Below are positions 63,103 to 64,000 of a stretch of 64,000 nt of DNA, one piece after another. A program made the position numbers and the translations under genes. The stretch's first letter is position 1; the number at the start of each line of letters is the position of its first letter. The stretch lies in assembly GCA_034766995.1 (NCBI GenBank), contig CM068320.1, positions 8,655,001-8,719,000 on the forward strand. The letters run 5' to 3'. Source of the DNA: Acanthacorydalis orientalis. Taxonomy: Eukaryota; Arthropoda; Insecta; Megaloptera; Corydalidae. A model generated the notes under the pieces. It did no database searches and was not told the origin of the DNA. It saw nothing but the letters and a program-made list of their open reading frames with translations.

Positions 63103-63339
63103 TTAAAAATAGCTTACACAATTTAATTTTATTAAAAAATAGCTTACACACGATTTAAGTATTGAAAAGTGACTCCCTGTTTTTAAACATTTATATTTAT
63201 TTGTTTTGAATGGAGCATGTATAAACATAAAAATAATTATTGTTATTTTATTACACAGGTTAACATTACAGTAAACATCATATCTAGTCTCTAATACATT
63301 TGTAATATCATCTGTATAAGTCATTAATACTACTTTCTA

Positions 63340-63620
63340 ACATCTTTGGAGGTGCATTTATCAATATGTGTCGCATCATATGCTTGAGTTTATCAATTTT
63401 CCTTTTTGTTGTCTTGTAAAGTTTTTCCTTTACCCAGACCCATAAGAAGAAATCACGCGGAGTTAATTCCGGGCTTCAAAACAGCAATTCGAGCACATCA
63501 TGACGCCTTTTTCGCTTGTACGAGGATTTTTCCTAAAGCAATGTATGTTTAGTGTTGATAATGAGTGGAAACTACTTAAAATGAAATTCGTCAATATTGC
63601 CCCACTTTGATATTGTAAGC
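63340..63620 (-). pseudogene. DDE transposase C-terminal fragment (Tc1/mariner superfamily)
   Basis: Minus strand. SPELTPRDFFLWVWVKEKLY (about 63410-63470) followed by KTTKRKIDKLKHMMRHILIN and APPKMLES before a stop near 63340. This corresponds to the end of the insect DDE transposase group with the RSPDLTPLDFFLWG-x-VK motif, whose Asp is the third catalytic residue (here TPRD). Further upstream, after shifts, YQSGAILTNF near 63610 may be a decayed QQDGAPPH motif, with the second Asp replaced. Only the last third is present. It belongs to a different transposase group from the mariners A-F in this window. Confidence 0.7.
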
Positions 63621-64000
63621 CATACATCGTTATACAGCATTGGAAAATATCTATTTAAATTCATCGTTTCAATGATTGGGTTAATGAATTTCGTTACTGT
63701 TACTCTACACTATTTAATGAATTTTTTTGATTAACTTAATGGCATTTCAGCCGTTTGTTTTGGTTCGTATCTTATTCAGTAATAAGTTTTCTATAGGTTA
63801 ATGAAATCATTAGTATCAAAAATGTCTTTCTCACTACATAAAATTTTCTAAATCATTTCCGCTTAATCATACAGCCCTCCTAGTATGGTCTCAACGTTAT
63901 TTATTTTGATACTTGAAACATGTAAGGATGTAAAAAAAATAAAAATAAGAAAATACTTTTGAATAACTCAATATATTAAATTTTATCTTAATAAATATTT
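63621..64000. other. Unannotated AT-rich sequence
   Basis: May contain further decayed parts of the neighbouring transposon. Nothing is legible. Confidence 0.35.

Overview
This is eukaryotic nuclear DNA: strongly AT-rich, without operons or any dense run of long ORFs, packed with (TA)n microsatellites and decayed DNA transposons. The mix of several mariner types, Tc1, piggyBac-like elements with TTAA targets, hAT elements and one RTE-type LINE 3' end fits an arthropod, most likely an insect. That placement is an inference from repeat content; no host gene or rRNA is present to confirm it. I found no convincing host protein-coding gene, and no functional tRNA, rRNA or CRISPR array. Most open frames are poly(Tyr-Ile) translations of TA tracts or antisense shadows of transposon remnants.

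Layout. 1-12 kb: two mariner remnants (1.2-1.8 kb, 6.8-7.7 kb) among many microsatellites. 12.3-17.9 kb: a nearly full-length mariner with both inverted ends, then the 5' part of a second mariner family and a lone end of that family. 19.7-20.1 kb: a short terminal-inverted-repeat element. 20-26 kb: unannotated AT-rich DNA with one GC-richer island. 26.6-27.7 kb: a Tc1-like transposase remnant. 28-34 kb: mostly unannotated, with another GC-richer island near 29.3-29.7 kb. 34.2-43 kb is the densest transposon cluster: two different piggyBac-like elements, three mariners and a palindrome. 48.6-51.7 kb: a hAT remnant with an in-frame microsatellite, and another mariner. 56-64 kb: fragments of a Tc1/mariner-superfamily DDE transposase, a probable non-autonomous hAT, a LINE 3' end between two TA tracts, and a small piggyBac MITE with perfect TTAA duplications.

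Nothing here works together as a pathway. The repeats do show patterns: mariner and LINE ends abut TA tracts; two mariner copies share what looks like the same internal deletion; three piggyBac-type elements carry three different terminal sequences; and several short perfect inverted repeats (arms 9-22 bp) lie outside recognised transposons, including a 36-bp perfect palindrome at 39135-39170 and a 22-bp-arm hairpin at 57282-57328. I did not find a previously undescribed functional system. The hairpins, the piggyBac-like elements and the unidentified GCGAG-rich repeat pair are the items most worth checking.
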